NCBI RefSeq assembly: GCF_024721175.1
Contig: NZ_CP099402.1
Span: 434,001 to 498,000 of the forward strand
DNA: 64,000 nt
Source: Rhizobium sp. Pop5
GTDB lineage: Bacteria; Pseudomonadota; Alphaproteobacteria; Rhizobiales; Rhizobiaceae
Reading direction: 5' to 3'
Position 1 is the first letter of the stretch. Every line of letters begins with the position of its first letter. The notes beneath the pieces are model-generated. The model ran no database searches. It worked only from the letters and a program-made list of their open reading frames with translations, and was not told the origin of the DNA. Position numbers and translations under genes: made by a program. Of the stretch, positions 61,694 to 64,000 are shown piece by piece.

Positions 61694-63994
61694 TCATTCG
61701 GCCTCTAGCGAACGGTAGATCTCTTCCTCCTGCGCAAAATGAAGACGCGTGATCGCTTCCAGCCCGTGCAGCAGTCGCTGGACCTCACCAAGCTGCGTCT
61801 CTGTCGGCATGTCGCTGTCGAACGCCTTTCGCATGACGGTGAGGTTATGGATCTGTCGTTGAATTTCCATGTGGGTTCGGCTCATTCCGGCGAGAACATC
61901 GGGCCCTGTATTCCTTCGGCGAAGGCGCGCGTAAACCTGTTCGTCTCTTTTCTCATGGGGAAGGAGCCGGTCACGCAGCCCACGATCCAGTCTTTCGAGC
62001 TCGTCTTTTGCCTTCTTTCCTGGCAGGCGTGCAATCCGGTCCGCAGTAATGCCAATGTCGTCGACCACGTCAGCTAAGGCCCTGTGTTCAGCCTCCAGAG
62101 CCAGCAGGTCTTCTTTGCTCAATCGAGGCGAAGCCACGCCGATCGCGATTGGTGGCCCAAGGGCGCGGAGCGCGTTCAGAATGACCGCGACATCAATCGC
62201 CTCCTGGAACAATGCCCCTTCTACTGGCGTCAGATAGCCGAACGCGGCTGCGATCATGCCTGCGATCGACAAGCCCATGCCGGCATAGACGCTCTGCAAC
62301 GCAATCCGGCGTGAGCGTCGGGCTATTTGGAAGGCATCGACCAATTTATCAAGTCGATCGAGCAGGATCACAACATCTGCCGCTTCAGACGAAGCAGCGG
62401 CGCCGCGCGCTCCCATTGCTATGCCGACATCGGCCGCCGCAAGCGCCGGCGCATCATTGACCCCATCACCGATCATCACGACGGGGCGGTTTCTCGCCTG
62501 CTCCATCTTGACGGCGTTTGTCTTATCCTCCGGCTTCATTTCGCTGATGACGTCGTCCACCCCAACGAATGCGGCGACGCCCGCCGCGAGATCAGCGCGG
62601 TCGCCGGTGACGAGGACAATACGCGCAATGCCAGCCTGACGCAGATGCCGCAGCACGAAACCCGCTTCCGGACGAATCTGATCCGCCAGTAGCATTGCCC
62701 CGGCAAGGGCGCCGTCGATTGCCACAACGACCGCGACTGTTCCGTCGCGCCTTATCCATGCCTCGATCTCACGACGAAAATGCGAGTCTTCTATCCCTGT
62801 GCTCACGAAAGCCCAGCCACCGATTATGAGGTTTTGGCTGCCGACGCGGCCCGTCAACCCAGAGCCAGGAGTCTCGCGAACGTCACTGGGTACATCAAGC
62901 TGTAGACCCCTCTCGTGGGCAGCGGTCACGAGGGACTGGGCCACCACATGAGGCGAGCTCTGATCCAGCGATGCCGCCAACCTCAGTAGCTCGAGCGCGT
63001 CGAGATCGCCTTGCACCTTGATCTCGATCAGGCGGGCACGACCATCGGTTACCGTCCCCGTCTTGTCGAGGAGAACCGTCCTTGCGACTGCAAGGGCCTC
63101 AAGAGCACCTCCGTCCTTCACCAGAACGCCCTTCTTTGCACAGCGGGAAATGCCGGACACGACGGCGACGGGTACCGCAAGTATCAGCGGACAGGGTGTC
63201 GCCACGACGATGACGGCAAGGGCTCGAGTTGCGTCACCGCAGAGCGCCCAAGCCGAGGTCGCGATCGTCAAGGTGAGAGCGAGGAAAGCGAGACCGAACC
63301 TCGCCGCCAATCGCACCATCGGTGCTTTGGTCCGTTGAGCCGCTTCGACCAGTCGGACGACACCAGCATAGGTGCTATCAGCAGCCGCGCTTGTCGCTTG
63401 GAGATCAAAGGCATCGCCGGCATTTGTGGAGCCGCTCATCACGGCCTGGCCCGAGGTTCGCCGGACAGGCAGAGCCTCGCCCGTCAGCGCGGATTCATCG
63501 AGGACCGCAGCGTTGCCAGCGACGATGCCGTCGACGGGTACCACTTCGCCGCGACGGACCAGAATGAGATCGCCTGGGGCGATGCCCGATACGGCAATAT
63601 CTTCGATGCGGCCACTTTGATAACGGGCCGCGCGACTTGGAACCCGGCTGAGCAGCGCCGTCATCTCGCGACCGGCCCTGTTCTGGGCGAAAGTCTCCAG
63701 GAACTGCCCGCCGGTAAACATGAGTGCTACGACAATTCCAGCCAGATATTCGCCGAACGCGATAGCTCCACCCATAGCCAGCGCGGCAATCAGATCGAGG
63801 CCGAAATCCTTCCTGTGCAGACCGATGCCGATATCGACGAGGAGCACCGCGAAGACGGTTGCCGTCGCCGTCGTCCACAATTTCGCGGCAAGGTCCTCCT
63901 GGCCTGCAAACCAGGCCAGTCCGCCAGCGACCAGCGCCAATGTCACCAACGGCAGCATCCATGTCTTGGCGCCACGCCAGCCGCGCATCAGCAT
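61694..63994 (-). CDS. nia: P1B-5 type metal ATPase with C-terminal haemerythrin domain (Nia-like)
   Basis: At least 766 residues; the frame stays open to the window edge, so the true start may be upstream. The membrane metal motif is TPCPL (Cys268), not CPC; phosphorylated Asp310 is in DKTGTVT and GDGVNDAPAL follows. The last 130 residues form a haemerythrin-like HHE domain (EAEHRALADVVDD, LLPHEKRDEQVY, SRTHMEIQRQIH, RLHFAQEEEIY). TPC plus haemerythrin defines P1B-5 ATPases such as Nia of Sinorhizobium meliloti, a nickel/iron exporter expressed in nodules. The haemerythrin part probably senses iron or oxygen. Its place in a FixK-regulated block fits microaerobic metal control. Confidence 0.88.
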   Translation of the reverse strand: MLMRGWRGAKTWMLPLVTLALVAGGLAWFAGQEDLAAKLWTTATATVFAVLLVDIGIGLHRKDFGLDLIAALAMGGAIAFGEYLAGIVVALMFTGGQFLETFAQNRAGREMTALLSRVPSRAARYQSGRIEDIAVSGIAPGDLILVRRGEVVPVDGIVAGNAAVLDESALTGEALPVRRTSGQAVMSGSTNAGDAFDLQATSAAADSTYAGVVRLVEAAQRTKAPMVRLAARFGLAFLALTLTIATSAWALCGDATRALAVIVVATPCPLILAVPVAVVSGISRCAKKGVLVKDGGALEALAVARTVLLDKTGTVTDGRARLIEIKVQGDLDALELLRLAASLDQSSPHVVAQSLVTAAHERGLQLDVPSDVRETPGSGLTGRVGSQNLIIGGWAFVSTGIEDSHFRREIEAWIRRDGTVAVVVAIDGALAGAMLLADQIRPEAGFVLRHLRQAGIARIVLVTGDRADLAAGVAAFVGVDDVISEMKPEDKTNAVKMEQARNRPVVMIGDGVNDAPALAAADVGIAMGARGAAASSEAADVVILLDRLDKLVDAFQIARRSRRIALQSVYAGMGLSIAGMIAAAFGYLTPVEGALFQEAIDVAVILNALRALGPPIAIGVASPRLSKEDLLALEAEHRALADVVDDIGITADRIARLPGKKAKDELERLDRGLRDRLLPHEKRDEQVYARLRRRNTGPDVLAGMSRTHMEIQRQIHNLTVMRKAFDSDMPTETQLGEVQRLLHGLEAITRLHFAQEEEIYRSLEAE

Positions 63995-64000
63995 GTGAAC

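Overview
The window looks like an accessory replicon, probably a large plasmid, of a Rhizobium of the leguminosarum/etli group. The evidence is high G+C content, rhizobial codon use, and a complete microaerobic fix block: fixNOQP, fixGHIS, fixK and a hybrid fixL with a C-terminal receiver. No replication, transfer, nod or nif genes, no rRNA or tRNA genes and no insertion sequences were seen. Plasmid location is an inference.

Left part (1-28 kb). The window opens inside a nitrate/taurine-type ABC transporter (three genes), followed by a succinate-semialdehyde dehydrogenase. On the minus strand, 17.0 to 4.65 kb, is a tightly packed seven-gene operon: an old-yellow-enzyme flavoprotein, three different di-haem RoxA-like cytochromes c, a four-helix membrane protein, a GMC flavin oxidoreductase and a membrane-anchored patatin-like lipase. 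No described system with this composition is known to me, and it is the best candidate for a new pathway here (oxidative attack on a lipid or polyisoprenoid-like substrate, inferred). Next come a GH3 beta-glucosidase with a divergent TetR regulator and a clear shared operator, an orphan ParS/Xre-type antitoxin-like protein with its own repeat-bearing promoter, a GH38 alpha-mannosidase, a bifunctional penicillin-binding protein and an alpha/beta hydrolase.

Middle part (29-40.5 kb). This is a divergent sugar-acid catabolic locus. A GntR regulator and three enolase-superfamily dehydratases lie on the minus strand. A sugar ABC transporter, a fourth enolase-superfamily enzyme (DgoD-like) and an RraA/HMG-aldolase-like protein lie on the plus strand. 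A RIME-like double palindrome sits between the second permease and the ATPase gene.

Right part (40.5-64 kb). After a LysE-type exporter and a small membrane protein comes a low-oxygen island. It contains hemA, a CBS-BON protein, ccmE, an extra Crp/Fnr regulator, fixSIHG, a small orf, fixPQON, fixK, hybrid fixL, pseudoazurin, a frameshifted conserved gene, hemN, a small unknown protein, an OmpR-type response regulator (probably FxkR), a DksA/TraR-type zinc-finger protein, another small unknown protein and a P1B-5 (Nia-type) metal ATPase with a C-terminal haemerythrin domain. At least nine FNR/FixK boxes (TTGAY-N4-RTCAA type) precede genes here, and a GTTACA-N4-GTTACA K-box precedes fixK. The inferred logic is: hybrid FixL senses oxygen through PAS-haem, signals to FxkR, FxkR binds the K-box and turns on fixK, and FixK (and FnrN elsewhere) turns on the boxed genes for cbb3 oxidase, its copper and haem supply, electron carriers and metal handling.
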